Positions 22,198 through 30,456 are shown, numbered from the stretch's first letter. The stretch: DNA of 31,587 bases from Bacillota bacterium (GCA_023402355.1 JAEXCG010000037.1:1-31587); one strand, 5' to 3'. Program-made: numbers and translations. The notes: generated by a model not told the origin, from the sequence alone.

Positions 22198-22695
22198 TTA
22201 ACCCAGCAGTTCTTCGACGGTCTTGCCGCGCATCTTGGCGACGTCCTCCGCCGTGCGAAGCTGAGCAAGACCCGCGATTGTGGCCTTCACCATGTTGATG
22301 GGGTTGTTGGTGCCGTAGCTCTTCGTGCGGATGTCCTTGATGCCGCACAGTTCGAGCACCGCACGCGCCGGGCCGCCGGCGATAACGCCGGTACCTTCGG
22401 GGGCGGGCAGCAGAACCACCTTGCCGGTTCCGAAGTAGCCGGTCGCCTCGTGCGGAATCGTGGTATTCACGCGGGCGACCGTGACCAGATGCTTCTTGGC
22501 ATCCTCGACCGCCTTGCGAATCGCTTCAGGAATTTCAGTCGCCTTGCCAAGTCCGCAGCCCACGCGGCCGTTCTCGTCGCCGATGACAACCAGCGCTGCA
22601 AAGCGGAAGTTGCGGCCACCCTTGACGACCTTGGTAACGCGGTTGACAGAGACGAGTTTTTCTTTGAACTCGCTGACCTGTTCGTTACGCTGCAT
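22198..22695 (-). CDS. rpsE: 30S ribosomal protein S5
   Basis: S5 lies at the back of the 30S subunit and affects fidelity and mRNA unwinding. It is 165 residues from the ATG at 22695, chosen because GGGAGG lies 8 bases upstream and the protein then starts MQRNEQVSEF. The dsRNA-binding-like N-domain has VVKGGRNFRFAALVVIGDENG and GCGLGKATE; the C-domain has GTGVIAGGPARAVLE. The spectinomycin-region loop appears unaltered. Confidence 0.97.
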   Translation of the reverse strand: MQRNEQVSEFKEKLVSVNRVTKVVKGGRNFRFAALVVIGDENGRVGCGLGKATEIPEAIRKAVEDAKKHLVTVARVNTTIPHEATGYFGTGKVVLLPAPEGTGVIAGGPARAVLELCGIKDIRTKSYGTNNPINMVKATIAGLAQLRTAEDVAKMRGKTVEELLG

Positions 22696-22714
22696 GCGTT
22701 TTTCCTCCCTCATA

Positions 22715-23083
22715 TCAGAAGTCCAGTCCGGCTTCGCGGGCGCCTGCGGCCACCTCTGCCACACGGCCGGTGTACACGTAGCCGCCGCGGTCGAAGATTA
22801 CCTGCTTGATGCCAGCCTGGATCGCACGCTCAGCGACGACCTTGCCCACCAGCTTGGAAGCGCCCTTCTTGTCCAGCTCCGTGAGCTGGCCCTTGATCAT
22901 CGGATCCAGGGTAGAAGCGGACACCAGGGTACGGCCGGCTTCGTCGTCAATCACCTGCGCATACATGTTGTTCAGGCTGCGATATACGCACAGACGCGGC
23001 ATTTCGGCAGTGCCGCTGATCTTTTTGCGGACGCGCTCATGGCGAATCCTGCGGATTTCATTGCGATCTCTCTTATTGAACAT
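22715..23083 (-). CDS. rplR: 50S ribosomal protein L18
   Basis: L18 binds 5S rRNA and helps join it to the 50S subunit. The 122 residues have the basic start RNEIRRIRHERVRKK, LCVYRSLNNMYAQVIDD and the end FDRGGYVYTGRVAEVAAGAREAG. It lies between rplF (18 bp) and rpsE (19 bp). Confidence 0.98.
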   Translation of the reverse strand: MFNKRDRNEIRRIRHERVRKKISGTAEMPRLCVYRSLNNMYAQVIDDEAGRTLVSASTLDPMIKGQLTELDKKGASKLVGKVVAERAIQAGIKQVIFDRGGYVYTGRVAEVAAGAREAGLDF

Positions 23084-23101
23084 TCGCGGTCACTCCCTTC
23101 C

Positions 23102-23644
23102 TTACTTCTTACCGGTCTTGCCTTCCTTGCGGCGGATGACTTCCGATTCATACTTGATGCCCTTGCCGAGGTACGGCTCCGGCTTGCGGATGGCACGGAT
23201 GTCGGCCGCGAGGTTGCCGACCTGCTGCTTGGAGATGCCCTTCACGACGATCTTCGTGGGAGCGGGCGTCTCAAAGGTGATGTTTTCCGGCGCTTCGAGG
23301 ACGACCGGATGGCTGAAGCCGATGTTGATCGTGAGCGTCTTGCCCTGCGCCTGCGCGCGGTAGCCGGTGCCCACCAGCTCCAGATGCTTGGCGTAGCCTT
23401 CGGTCACGCCGACGACCATGTTGTTCACGAGCGAACGGTACAGGCCGTGCATGGACTTGTGCGGCTTGTCGTCCGTGGGGCGGGTCAGGACAAGCTGGTT
23501 GCCCTCCTGCTTCACGGTGATGTCCTTGTTAACCTGCTGAGACAGCGTACCCTTGGGGCCCTTTACCGTAACGGTATTGTCGGCCGCAATGTCGACCGTG
23601 ACGCCCGCAGGGATGGTGATCGGAAGCTTTCCGATTCGAGACAT
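23102..23644 (-). CDS. rplF: 50S ribosomal protein L6
   Basis: L6 lies near the factor-binding stalk base. It is 180 residues from MSRIGKLPITIP, with ATG at 23644 after a GGAGGTG site. Both alpha/beta repeats are present, with GYRAQAQGKTLTINIGFSHPV and the C-terminal PEPYLGKGIKYESEVIRRKEGKTGKK. A longer in-frame extension overlaps rpsH and lacks family similarity, so it is rejected. Confidence 0.98.
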   Translation of the reverse strand: MSRIGKLPITIPAGVTVDIAADNTVTVKGPKGTLSQQVNKDITVKQEGNQLVLTRPTDDKPHKSMHGLYRSLVNNMVVGVTEGYAKHLELVGTGYRAQAQGKTLTINIGFSHPVVLEAPENITFETPAPTKIVVKGISKQQVGNLAADIRAIRKPEPYLGKGIKYESEVIRRKEGKTGKK

Positions 23645-23672
23645 GTTCACACCTCCATTTTGCGAGTGTCCG

Positions 23673-24071
23673 TTACCAGATGTAGGCCAGGACTTCGCCG
23701 CCCACTTCATTCTTGCGGGCTTCCTTATCCGTCATGACGCCCCTGGACGTCGAGATGATGGCGATGCCGAGGCCGCCGAGGACCTTCGGGATCTCGCCGC
23801 AGCGAGCGTATACGCGCAGGCCGGGCTTGCTGATGCGCTTGAGACCGACGATCACGCTCTGCTTGTTCTGGGAGTACTTCAGGCCGATCTTGATCTTACC
23901 GGCCAGGCCGTCGTCGATGAAATCGACGCTCTTGATGTAACCTTCGCTCAGCAGAATCTTCGCGATGGACTTCTTCATATTAGAAGCCGGGATCATCACG
24001 GTGTCATGCTTGGCGACTTGAGCATTGCGAATGCGGGTCAGCATATCGGCAATGGGATCGTTTACGAGCAT
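23673..24071 (-). CDS. rpsH: 30S ribosomal protein S8
   Basis: S8 is a central-domain primary 16S rRNA binder, and in E. coli it represses the spc operon. The 132-residue sequence has NDPIADMLTRIRNA, KSIAKILLSEGYI and the end ISTSRGVMTDKEARKNEVGGE. It lies 27 bp after rpsN. I see no obvious copy of the S8-binding mRNA hairpin but cannot fold the RNA. Confidence 0.98.
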   Translation of the reverse strand: MLVNDPIADMLTRIRNAQVAKHDTVMIPASNMKKSIAKILLSEGYIKSVDFIDDGLAGKIKIGLKYSQNKQSVIVGLKRISKPGLRVYARCGEIPKVLGGLGIAIISTSRGVMTDKEARKNEVGGEVLAYIW

Positions 24072-24098
24072 TGTAGCACCTCCTTGCGTTCTTCCCGC

Positions 24099-24284
24099 TT
24101 ACCAACTGGCCTTGCGGACACCGGGGATTTGGCCCTTATAAGCCAGTTCACGGAAACAAATGCGGCAGATTCCGTACTTGCGCAGAACGGAGTGCGGACG
24201 GCCGCACAGACGGCAGCGGGTATACGCGCGCGTCGAGAACTTCGGCGTCTTCTGCTGCTTTAAAATCATGCTAGTCTTCGCCAT
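24099..24284 (-). CDS. rpsN: 30S ribosomal protein S14, zinc-binding short form
   Basis: A 61-residue S14 of the short zinc (C+) type. Cys24, Cys27, Cys40 and Cys43 (CRLC and CRIC) hold the metal. It lies in the 30S head near S3 and S10 and ends in the conserved GQIPGVRKASW. The long, zinc-free S14 would be about 90-100 residues. Confidence 0.98.
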   Translation of the reverse strand: MAKTSMILKQQKTPKFSTRAYTRCRLCGRPHSVLRKYGICRICFRELAYKGQIPGVRKASW

Positions 24285-24302
24285 GCGATTTGTTCCTCCT
24301 TC

Positions 24303-24848
24303 TTACTGCTGCGCGAACGGCATGCCAAGCAGGCGCAGCAGCTCGCGGGACTCTTCGTCGGTCTTCGCGGTCGTGACGAAGATCATCTCCATGCCGCGGA
24401 TCTTATCCACCTTGTCGTACTCGATTTCGGGGAAAAGCAGCTGCTCGCGAATGCCCAGCGCGTAGTTGCCGCGGCCGTCGAAGGCCTTGGTGGAAACGCC
24501 GTGGAAGTCGCGAACGCGCGGCAGCGCGATGTTGACCAGCTTATCGACGAAGTGATACATGCGCTCGCCGCGCAGCGTCACCTTGGCGCCGATGTTCATG
24601 CCCTCGCGAACCTTGAAGTTCGCGACGGACTTCTTCGCCTTGGTGACCATCGCCTTCTGGCCGGCGATGGTTTCCAGCTCGGCAACCGCCGCGTCCATCG
24701 CCTTGGGGTTATCCTTGCAATCGCCCAGGCCCATGTTGATGACAACCTTTTCGAGCCTGGGGATCTCGTTGACGTTCTTGTAACCGAACTTCTGCTGCAG
24801 GGCAGGAATAACTTCGGTCACGTACTTGTCCTTCAGACGTGCTTCCAT
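24303..24848 (-). CDS. rplE: 50S ribosomal protein L5
   Basis: L5 binds 5S rRNA and contacts the P-site tRNA. The 181-residue protein has NEIPRLEKVVINMGLGD, the middle KVTLRGERMYHFVDKL and the end RELLRLLGMPF. AGGAGG precedes the ATG at 24848. It lies between rplX (16 bp) and rpsN (18 bp). Confidence 0.98.
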   Translation of the reverse strand: MEARLKDKYVTEVIPALQQKFGYKNVNEIPRLEKVVINMGLGDCKDNPKAMDAAVAELETIAGQKAMVTKAKKSVANFKVREGMNIGAKVTLRGERMYHFVDKLVNIALPRVRDFHGVSTKAFDGRGNYALGIREQLLFPEIEYDKVDKIRGMEMIFVTTAKTDEESRELLRLLGMPFAQQ

Positions 24849-24864
24849 TTTTCTTCCTCCCTAC

Positions 24865-25179
24865 TCAGTTCTCAAACGCCGCGCCGCACTTCTTGCAGAC
24901 GCGGACCTTGCTGCCATCCTCGAGCACCTTGTGGGCGCTGCGGGTCGCCTTGCCGCACTTCCCGCACACGAGCATCACATTGGACGCGTCGATGGCCGCT
25001 TCCTTGTGGATGATTCCACCCGGGGCGCCCTGCTGGCGGGGCTTCTGGTGCTTCGTCGCCATGGCGACGCCTTCGACGATGACCTTTCCGGCCTTCGGAG
25101 AGGCGGAAATCACCTTGCCCTTCTTGCCCTTGTCCTTGCCGCTGATCACAACGACGGTATCGTTAGAACGAACATGCAT
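24865..25179 (-). CDS. rplX: 50S ribosomal protein L24 with zinc-ribbon-like C-terminus
   Basis: L24 starts 50S assembly by binding the 5' end of 23S rRNA. The 104-residue protein has the KOW motif VISGKDKGKKGKV and the loop GGIIHKEAAID. Cys72, Cys75, Cys95 and Cys98 form two CxxC pairs in the C-terminal part, absent from the Bacillus protein as I recall it but found in a number of Clostridia. It could bind zinc. Confidence 0.97.
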   Translation of the reverse strand: MHVRSNDTVVVISGKDKGKKGKVISASPKAGKVIVEGVAMATKHQKPRQQGAPGGIIHKEAAIDASNVMLVCGKCGKATRSAHKVLEDGSKVRVCKKCGAAFEN

Positions 25180-25194
25180 GATCTTGCCACCTCC

Positions 25195-25563
25195 TTACAG
25201 AACTTCGGGAGCGAGCGAGACGATCTTCATGAAGTCCTTCTCGCGAAGCTCGCGGGCCACAGGCCCAAAGATACGGGTGCCACGGGGCTGTTTCTGGTCG
25301 TTGATGATAACGGCAGCGTTATCGTCGAAACGAATGTAGGAACCGTCGGGACGGCGGCGTTCCTTGTGCGTGCGCACGATCACGGCTTTCACGACATCGC
25401 CCTTCTTCACAACGCCGCCGGGCGTTGCGCTCTTGACAGAAGCCACGATGATATCGCCGATAGAGCCGGACTGACGGAAGGAACCGCCGAGCACGCGGAT
25501 GCACATGATTTCCTTGGCGCCGGTATTGTCGGCGACCTTAAGACGCGTTTGCGGCTGAATCAT
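25195..25563 (-). CDS. rplN: 50S ribosomal protein L14
   Basis: L14 forms inter-subunit bridges and is the binding site for the silencing factor RsfS. It is 122 residues from MIQPQTRLKVADNTGAKE, ATG at 25563, after AAAGGAGG. The end ARELREKDFMKIVSLAPEVL is typical. It is the first gene of the spc block and follows a 101-bp gap that holds two hairpins. Confidence 0.98.
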   Translation of the reverse strand: MIQPQTRLKVADNTGAKEIMCIRVLGGSFRQSGSIGDIIVASVKSATPGGVVKKGDVVKAVIVRTHKERRRPDGSYIRFDDNAAVIINDQKQPRGTRIFGPVARELREKDFMKIVSLAPEVL

Positions 25564-25589
25564 TGAGATTTTTTCCTCCTTTTGCGGCT

Positions 25590-25607
25590 CTGCATCAGTG
25601 GATGCAG
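25590..25607 (-). other. Perfect 7-bp hairpin upstream of rplN
   Basis: CTGCATC and GATGCAG pair perfectly around a 4-nt loop, ending about 25 nt before the rplN start, just above its ribosome binding site. No T-run follows. It is one of two such hairpins in this gap. Confidence 0.6.
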
Positions 25608-25638
25608 AACTTCGGGGCTGCGACATGGCGCCGCCCCC

Positions 25639-25656
25639 GGCCTGCGCCGGCAGGCC
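25639..25656 (-). other. Perfect 7-bp hairpin after rpsQ
   Basis: GGCCTGC and GCAGGCC pair perfectly around a 4-nt loop, 8 nt after the rpsQ stop. G-rich sequence follows rather than a T-run, so it is not an intrinsic terminator. It may protect or process the transcript between the S10 and spc blocks. Confidence 0.6.
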
Positions 25657-25664
25657 TTACAATC

Positions 25665-25925
25665 TTACTTCGCCTTCTCGACGATCTCGACAAGGCGCCA
25701 GCGCTTGTCGCGGCTAATCGGGCGGGTCTCCATGACGCGGACGGTGTCGCCAATGCCGCACTCGTTCTTCTCGTCATGCACCTTGAACTTGGTGGTCTGA
25801 TTCATGATCTTGCCGTAGAGCGGATGACGAACACGGTTCTTCACCGCCACGACAACAGTCTTATCCATCTTATCGCTAACGACCACGCCAACGCGGGTCT
25901 TGCGCAGGTTTCTGCTTTCAGACAT
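25665..25925 (-). CDS. rpsQ: 30S ribosomal protein S17
   Basis: S17 is a primary 16S rRNA binder with an OB fold. It is 86 residues from MSESRNLRKTRVGVV; this ATG (25925) has GGGAGG 11 bases upstream, while an in-frame ATG at 25949 has none. Motifs are GVVVSDKMDKTVVV, HPLYGKIMNQTTKFKVHDE and GDTVRVMETRPISRDKRW. Confidence 0.97.
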   Translation of the reverse strand: MSESRNLRKTRVGVVVSDKMDKTVVVAVKNRVRHPLYGKIMNQTTKFKVHDEKNECGIGDTVRVMETRPISRDKRWRLVEIVEKAK

Positions 25926-25955
25926 TGAAGCGGTAGCCTCCCTTCTCATTTACAG

Positions 25956-26156
25956 TTACGCCTGAGCCTTGAGCTCCAGGCTACGGAGGACGGTCTTGGC
26001 ACGGGCGATGTCGCGCTTGACGTTCTTGATCGCCATCGTGTTTTGAAGCTGACCCGTAGCAAGCTGGAAACGAAGGGTGAAGAGCTCAGCTTTCAGTTCC
26101 TTCACCTTGTCGCTCAGCTGCTCGGCTGTCATTTCACTGAACTGATTCGCCTTCAT
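25956..26156 (-). CDS. rpmC: 50S ribosomal protein L29
   Basis: L29 sits at the tunnel exit where trigger factor and SRP dock. The 66-residue helical hairpin has KELKAELFTLRFQLATGQLQ and NVKRDIARAKTVL. Its ATG overlaps the rplP stop by one base (TAATG), suggesting translational coupling. Confidence 0.97.
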   Translation of the reverse strand: MKANQFSEMTAEQLSDKVKELKAELFTLRFQLATGQLQNTMAIKNVKRDIARAKTVLRSLELKAQA

Positions 26157-26593
26157 TAACCCTCACCACCCACTTCATTGTTCTGAGCCTCACGCATGAG
26201 GAACTTGGTCTTGATGGGCAGCTTGTGCTGCGCCAGACGCAGGGCTTCGCGCGCCGCTTCTTCCGGCACGCCCTTGATCTCAAAGAGCACGCGGCCGGGC
26301 TTGACGACGGCTACCCAGTATTCGGGAGAGCCCTTGCCGGAGCCCATGCGGGTCTCGGCCGGCTTTTCGGTGATCGGCTTGTCCGGGAAGATCTTGATCC
26401 AGACCTGACCGCCGCGCTTGGTGTAACGGGTCAGCGCAACACGGGCCGCCTCGATCTGGTTGGACGTGATCCAGCCCGGCTCTACGGCCTGAATGCCGTA
26501 GTCGCCGTACGCGAGGAAGTTGCCGCGCGTGGCCTTACCCTTCATGCGGCCGCGGAAGACGCGGCGGCGCTTTACTCTCTTGGGCATCAACAT
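26156..26593 (-). CDS. rplP: 50S ribosomal protein L16
   Basis: L16 helps form the A-tRNA site. It is 145 residues from MLMPKRVKRRRVFRGRMKG, with AAGGAGG 10 bases before the ATG at 26593; the second ATG is too far from that site. Conserved ARVALTRYTKRGGQVWIK and RMGSGKGSPEYWVAVVKPG are present. It starts 3 bases after rpsC. Confidence 0.98.
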   Translation of the reverse strand: MLMPKRVKRRRVFRGRMKGKATRGNFLAYGDYGIQAVEPGWITSNQIEAARVALTRYTKRGGQVWIKIFPDKPITEKPAETRMGSGKGSPEYWVAVVKPGRVLFEIKGVPEEAAREALRLAQHKLPIKTKFLMREAQNNEVGGEG

Positions 26594-26596
26594 GGT

Positions 26597-27268
26597 TTAC
26601 TTGCCTCCTTCGGTCTTGGCAGCAGGCGCTTTCTTCGCCTTAGGCAGGATCTGACCCTTGTAGATCCAAACCTTCACGCCGATGCGGCCGTACGTGGTGC
26701 GGGCCTCGGCGAAGCCGTAGTCGATGTTCGCGCGCAGGGTCTGCAGCGGGATGGAGCCTTCGTGATAGCCCTCGCTGCGGGCGATATCCGCGCCGCCCAG
26801 ACGGCCGGACACGGAGGTCTTGATGCCCTTGGCGCCGGCCTTCATCGCACGGCCCAGGCACTGCTTCATCGCGCGGCGGAAGCTGATGCGCTTTTCGAGC
26901 TGCTGGGCGATGTTCTCGGCGACCAGCTGCGCGTCCGCATCGGGGTTCTTGATCTCCATGATGTTCAGGGAGACCGCCTTGCCGACGAAAGCTTCGATGT
27001 CCTTCTTGAGCTGCTCCACGCCCGCGCCGCCGCGGCCGATGACCACGCCGGGCTTGGCGGTGAAGATGTTCACGGTAACCTTATTGGCGCTGCGCTCGAT
27101 GTCGACCTTGGAAATACCGGCCCCATTGAGGCGCGTCTTGAGCATTTCGCGCAGCTTGAAGTCCTCTTCAAGGTTGGAGGCGAAATCCTTCTTATTCGCA
27201 TACCAGCGAGTGCTCCAGTCCATGATTACGCCCACGCGGGCGCCATGGGGATTAACTTTCTGACCCAT
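26597..27268 (-). CDS. rpsC: 30S ribosomal protein S3
   Basis: S3 lies at the mRNA entry tunnel and shares in helicase activity. The 223-residue protein starts MGQKVNPHGARVGVI; the type II KH domain has VVIGRGGAGVEQL (the GxxG loop) and the C-domain has SGRLGGADIARSEGY and ARTTYGRIGVKVWI. It lies 12 bp after rplV. Confidence 0.98.
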   Translation of the reverse strand: MGQKVNPHGARVGVIMDWSTRWYANKKDFASNLEEDFKLREMLKTRLNGAGISKVDIERSANKVTVNIFTAKPGVVIGRGGAGVEQLKKDIEAFVGKAVSLNIMEIKNPDADAQLVAENIAQQLEKRISFRRAMKQCLGRAMKAGAKGIKTSVSGRLGGADIARSEGYHEGSIPLQTLRANIDYGFAEARTTYGRIGVKVWIYKGQILPKAKKAPAAKTEGGK

Positions 27269-27280
27269 CCGATTCCCTCC

Positions 27281-27664
27281 TTACTTCTGATCGAGCACGA
27301 CCGTGATGTGGCTGGTCCGCTTGAGCATCGGCGACGCGCTGCCGCGGGAGCGGGCGACGTAACGCTTGAGCGTCGGGCCGGGGTTGGCGTAAACCTCCGC
27401 CACATACAGCGAGCCGCGGTCCATGCTGAGGTTGTTCTCGGCGTTGGCAATGGCAGAAAGCAGCAGCTTTTCCACGATGGGAGCAGCCGCCTTGGGGGTA
27501 TACATCAGGATCGCCAGGGCCTCGTCGACCTTCTTGCCGCGGATCAGATCGATGACGATCTGAACCTTGCGGGAAGAAATACGGACGTAACGAGCGATGG
27601 CACGGGGCCGCTTGTCGCAGTTCGCCTTGCGCGCAGCAGCCTTTTCACGGGTTCTGGTGGCCAT
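27281..27664 (-). CDS. rplV: 50S ribosomal protein L22
   Basis: L22 extends a beta hairpin into the exit tunnel. The 127-residue protein has RYVRISSRKVQIVIDLIRG and the hairpin region RYVARSRGSASPMLKRTSHITV, a site of macrolide resistance in other bacteria. I see no obvious insertion in that loop. The N-terminus is a little longer and more basic than usual (MATRTREKAAARK). Confidence 0.97.
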   Translation of the reverse strand: MATRTREKAAARKANCDKRPRAIARYVRISSRKVQIVIDLIRGKKVDEALAILMYTPKAAAPIVEKLLLSAIANAENNLSMDRGSLYVAEVYANPGPTLKRYVARSRGSASPMLKRTSHITVVLDQK

Positions 27665-27679
27665 GCGGTTTCACTCCTT

Positions 27680-27958
27680 TTACTTGCGCGCGGACGCCTT
27701 CTCGCCGGCGTGACCCCTGAAGGTACGCGTGGGGGCGAATTCGCCGAGCTTGTGTCCAACCATCTCTTCGACAATGTAAACCGGGACGTGCTTGCGGCCG
27801 TCATGCACGGCGATCGTGTGGCCGACCATCTCCGGGAAGATGGTGGACGCGCGCGACCAGGTCTTGAGCACGCTCTTCTTGCCGGTATTGTTCATTTCGA
27901 CGATCTTCGCCAGGAGTCGTTCGCTGACGAAAGGTCCCTTCTTGACCGATCTGCTCAT
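27680..27958 (-). CDS. rpsS: 30S ribosomal protein S19
   Basis: S19 is in the 30S head and pairs with S13. The 92-residue sequence has MSRSVKKGPFV, WSRASTIFPEMVGHTIAVHDG and the end KLGEFAPTRTFRGHAGEK. It lies 36 bp after rplB and 15 bp before rplV. Confidence 0.98.
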   Translation of the reverse strand: MSRSVKKGPFVSERLLAKIVEMNNTGKKSVLKTWSRASTIFPEMVGHTIAVHDGRKHVPVYIVEEMVGHKLGEFAPTRTFRGHAGEKASARK

Positions 27959-27994
27959 AGAGCTTTTAGCCTCCTTCCATAGGGCGTTTGGGTC

Positions 27995-28828
27995 TTACTT
28001 CTTGCCCGCACGCTTGACGATGAACTTGTCGGAATACTTCTTGTGCTTGCGGGTCTTCAGGCCCAGCGCAGGCTTGCCCCACGGGGTGACAGGCGCGGGC
28101 ATGCCGACCGGGGATTTGCCTTCGCCGCCGCCGTGCGGGTGATCGTTCGGGTTCATGACGACGCCGCGGACGGAGGGGCGAATGCCCATGTGGCGGGACT
28201 TGCCGGCCTTGCCGACGCGGACGTTGCTGTGGTCGCTGTTGCCCACGGAGCCGATGGTGGCCTTCGCCTCCATCGAGATCATGCGGACCTCGCCGGAGGG
28301 CAGGCGGACCTGCGCGTAAGCGCCTTCCTTCGCCATCAGCTGCGCCGCGTTGCCCGCGCTGCGCACGAGCTGGCCGCCCTTGCCGGGCTTCAGCTCGATG
28401 TTGTGGATCAGCGTGCCGACCGGGATGTGCTTGATGGGAAGGGCGTTGCCCGGCTTGATGTCGGCTTCGTCGCCGCTCGACACGGTGTCGCCCACCTTCA
28501 GGCCGACCGGGGCCAGGATGTAGCGCTTTTCGCCGTCCGCGTAGTTCAGCAGCGCGATAAACGCGGTGCGGTTCGGATCGTACTCGATGGACGCAACCTT
28601 CGCGGGGATGTTGTCCTTGTTGCGCTTGAAGTCGATCACGCGGTACTTGATCTTGTTGCCGCCGCCCTGATGACGGACGGTGATCTTGCCCTGCTTGTTG
28701 CGGCCGGCGTTCTTCTTGAGGTACTCGACCAGGGAGCGCTCGGGCGCCTTCTTGGTGAGCTCTTCGTACGTCAGCACCGACATGAAGCGGCGGGCCGGGG
28801 AAGTCGGCTTATAAACTCTGATTCCCAT
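27995..28828 (-). CDS. rplB: 50S ribosomal protein L2
   Basis: L2 is close to the peptidyl transferase centre and needed for subunit joining. The 277-residue protein has GRNKQGKITVRHQGGGNK, the central SH3-like domain and the conserved MNPNDHPHGGGEGKSPVG loop holding the His linked to activity. The end RKHKKYSDKFIVKR is typical. Confidence 0.98.
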   Translation of the reverse strand: MGIRVYKPTSPARRFMSVLTYEELTKKAPERSLVEYLKKNAGRNKQGKITVRHQGGGNKIKYRVIDFKRNKDNIPAKVASIEYDPNRTAFIALLNYADGEKRYILAPVGLKVGDTVSSGDEADIKPGNALPIKHIPVGTLIHNIELKPGKGGQLVRSAGNAAQLMAKEGAYAQVRLPSGEVRMISMEAKATIGSVGNSDHSNVRVGKAGKSRHMGIRPSVRGVVMNPNDHPHGGGEGKSPVGMPAPVTPWGKPALGLKTRKHKKYSDKFIVKRAGKK

Positions 28829-28844
28829 TTGCTGTTCCTCCCTC

Positions 28845-29144
28845 TTACTGGGCCATGCCTTCGAAGAACTCGATGGTCTTGGAGTCTTTCTTGAGCGTCA
28901 CATAGGCCTTCTTGATTTCGGGGGTGCGCCCGGACGTACGGCCCTGACGCTTTACCTTGCCGAGCGTGCGCAGGGTGTTGACCGTGTCGACCTTGACGCC
29001 GTCGAAGACGGCCTCGATCGCCTGCTTGATCTCGGTCTTGTTGGCGCTGATCGCCACTTCAAACACATAACGCTTGTCCTCGAAGCCGTCGTACGCCTTT
29101 TCAGTCAGTACGGGGCGCAGGATGATATCGTGGGGATTCTTCAT
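28845..29144 (-). CDS. rplW: 50S ribosomal protein L23
   Basis: L23 forms the docking site for trigger factor and SRP at the tunnel exit. It is 99 residues from MKNPHDIILRPVLTEKA. Its ATG at 29144 overlaps the rplD stop by one base (TAATG), and GGAGG lies within the end of rplD, so a longer frame upstream is rejected. Motifs include FEVAISANKTEIKQAIEAVF. Confidence 0.98.
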   Translation of the reverse strand: MKNPHDIILRPVLTEKAYDGFEDKRYVFEVAISANKTEIKQAIEAVFDGVKVDTVNTLRTLGKVKRQGRTSGRTPEIKKAYVTLKKDSKTIEFFEGMAQ

Positions 29145-29767
29145 TACGCGTACACCTCCTCGACGAGCTTCACAGCGTCCTGCGTGATGACGAACTTGTC
29201 GTGCGCGAGGATGTCCAGCACGTTGATCGTGTTGACGTAGGCGCACGTGACGCCCGGAATGTTGCGGGCGGCGCGGGTGACGGAGTCATCCTTGCCGGGC
29301 AGCACCAGCAGCGTCTTCTTCTCGCAGCCGAGCTTTTTGAGCATCGCGGCGACGAGCTTGGTCTTCGGGGCGTCGAGGGCGATCTTGTCCAGGACGATCA
29401 TCTCGCCCTCGTTCACCTTCGAGGTCAGCGCGCCCTTGAGCGCCAGGCGCTTCACCTTGCGCGGCACGCTGATGACGTAATCGCGGGGCTTGGGCGCGAA
29501 CACCACGCCGCCGTGCGTGAACTGGGGAGCACGGTTGGAATGATGGCGCGCGTTGCCGGTGCCCTTCTGACGGTAGATCTTGCGGCCGCCGCCACGGACC
29601 TCGCCGCGGGTCTTGGCCGACTGGGTTCCCTGGCGCTTGGCAGCCAGCTGGCTGCGCACGACCAGGTGAATGGCCGCTTCGTTGACGTCGGCCGCGAAGA
29701 TTTCTTCGCTCAGCTCGATTTCGCCGACGGAAGCGCCTTCCTGATTCATGAGAGCAATCTTAGGCAT
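29144..29767 (-). CDS. rplD: 50S ribosomal protein L4
   Basis: L4 lines the exit tunnel and binds 23S domain I. The 207-residue protein has QGTQSAKTRGEVRGGGRK and the tunnel loop IYRQKGTGNARHHSNRAPQF, then GGVVFAPKPRDY. In E. coli L4 represses the S10 operon; I see no copy of that leader structure but have not folded the RNA. Confidence 0.98.
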   Translation of the reverse strand: MPKIALMNQEGASVGEIELSEEIFAADVNEAAIHLVVRSQLAAKRQGTQSAKTRGEVRGGGRKIYRQKGTGNARHHSNRAPQFTHGGVVFAPKPRDYVISVPRKVKRLALKGALTSKVNEGEMIVLDKIALDAPKTKLVAAMLKKLGCEKKTLLVLPGKDDSVTRAARNIPGVTCAYVNTINVLDILAHDKFVITQDAVKLVEEVYA

Positions 29768-29791
29768 GAACGGTTTCCTCCTTCTCCCGGT

Positions 29792-30433
29792 TTAGGCCTT
29801 GACGGAATCGCGGATCACGAGGTAACCGCCATTCGGGCCGGGCACTGCGCCGCGGACCAGCAGCAGGTTGCGCTCGGCGTCGACGCGAACCACGGACAGA
29901 TTCTGAATCGTCACCTTTTCCACGCCGTAATGGCCGGCCATATGCTTGTTCTTGAACACGCGGGACGGGGTGGAGTTGGCACCCAGCGAGCCCACGCCGC
30001 GATGGTACTTGGAGCCGTGCGCCATGGGGCCGGTGTGCTGCGACCAGCGGTAGATCGCGCCGGTGTAGCCGTGGCCCTTGCTCGTGCCCGTGATGTCGAC
30101 CTTGTCGCCCTCGGCGAAGACATCGGCCTTGATCTGAGCGCCCACTTCCAGGGCGGAGCAGTCCTCCAGGCGCAGCTCCTTCAGCTTGCGGGTCGGGGCG
30201 ACGCCCGCCTTCTTGAAGTGGCCGGTCTCAGGCTTGTTGACCAGCTTCTTGGCGCGCGCTTCGGGATACTCGTCGAAGCCAACCTGAACCGCCTCATAGC
30301 CGTCCTTTTCTGCGGTCTTCTTCTGAACGACCGTGCAGGGGCCAGCCTCGATGACCGTAACCGGAAGCAGGCGGCCGTCCGGGGTGAAGACCTGCGTCAT
30401 GCCGATCTTTTTACCGACGATAGCTTTTTTCAT
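29792..30433 (-). CDS. rplC: 50S ribosomal protein L3
   Basis: L3 starts 50S assembly and reaches the peptidyl transferase centre. The 213-residue protein begins MKKAIVGKKIGMTQVF and has TGTSKGHGYTGAIYRW, the loop GSLGANSTPSRVFKNKHMAG and VVRVDAERNLLLVRGAVPG. The residue matching the methylated Gln of E. coli L3 is not Gln here. Confidence 0.98.
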   Translation of the reverse strand: MKKAIVGKKIGMTQVFTPDGRLLPVTVIEAGPCTVVQKKTAEKDGYEAVQVGFDEYPEARAKKLVNKPETGHFKKAGVAPTRKLKELRLEDCSALEVGAQIKADVFAEGDKVDITGTSKGHGYTGAIYRWSQHTGPMAHGSKYHRGVGSLGANSTPSRVFKNKHMAGHYGVEKVTIQNLSVVRVDAERNLLLVRGAVPGPNGGYLVIRDSVKA

Positions 30434-30456
30434 TGTTTTGCACCTCCTGATCCTTG

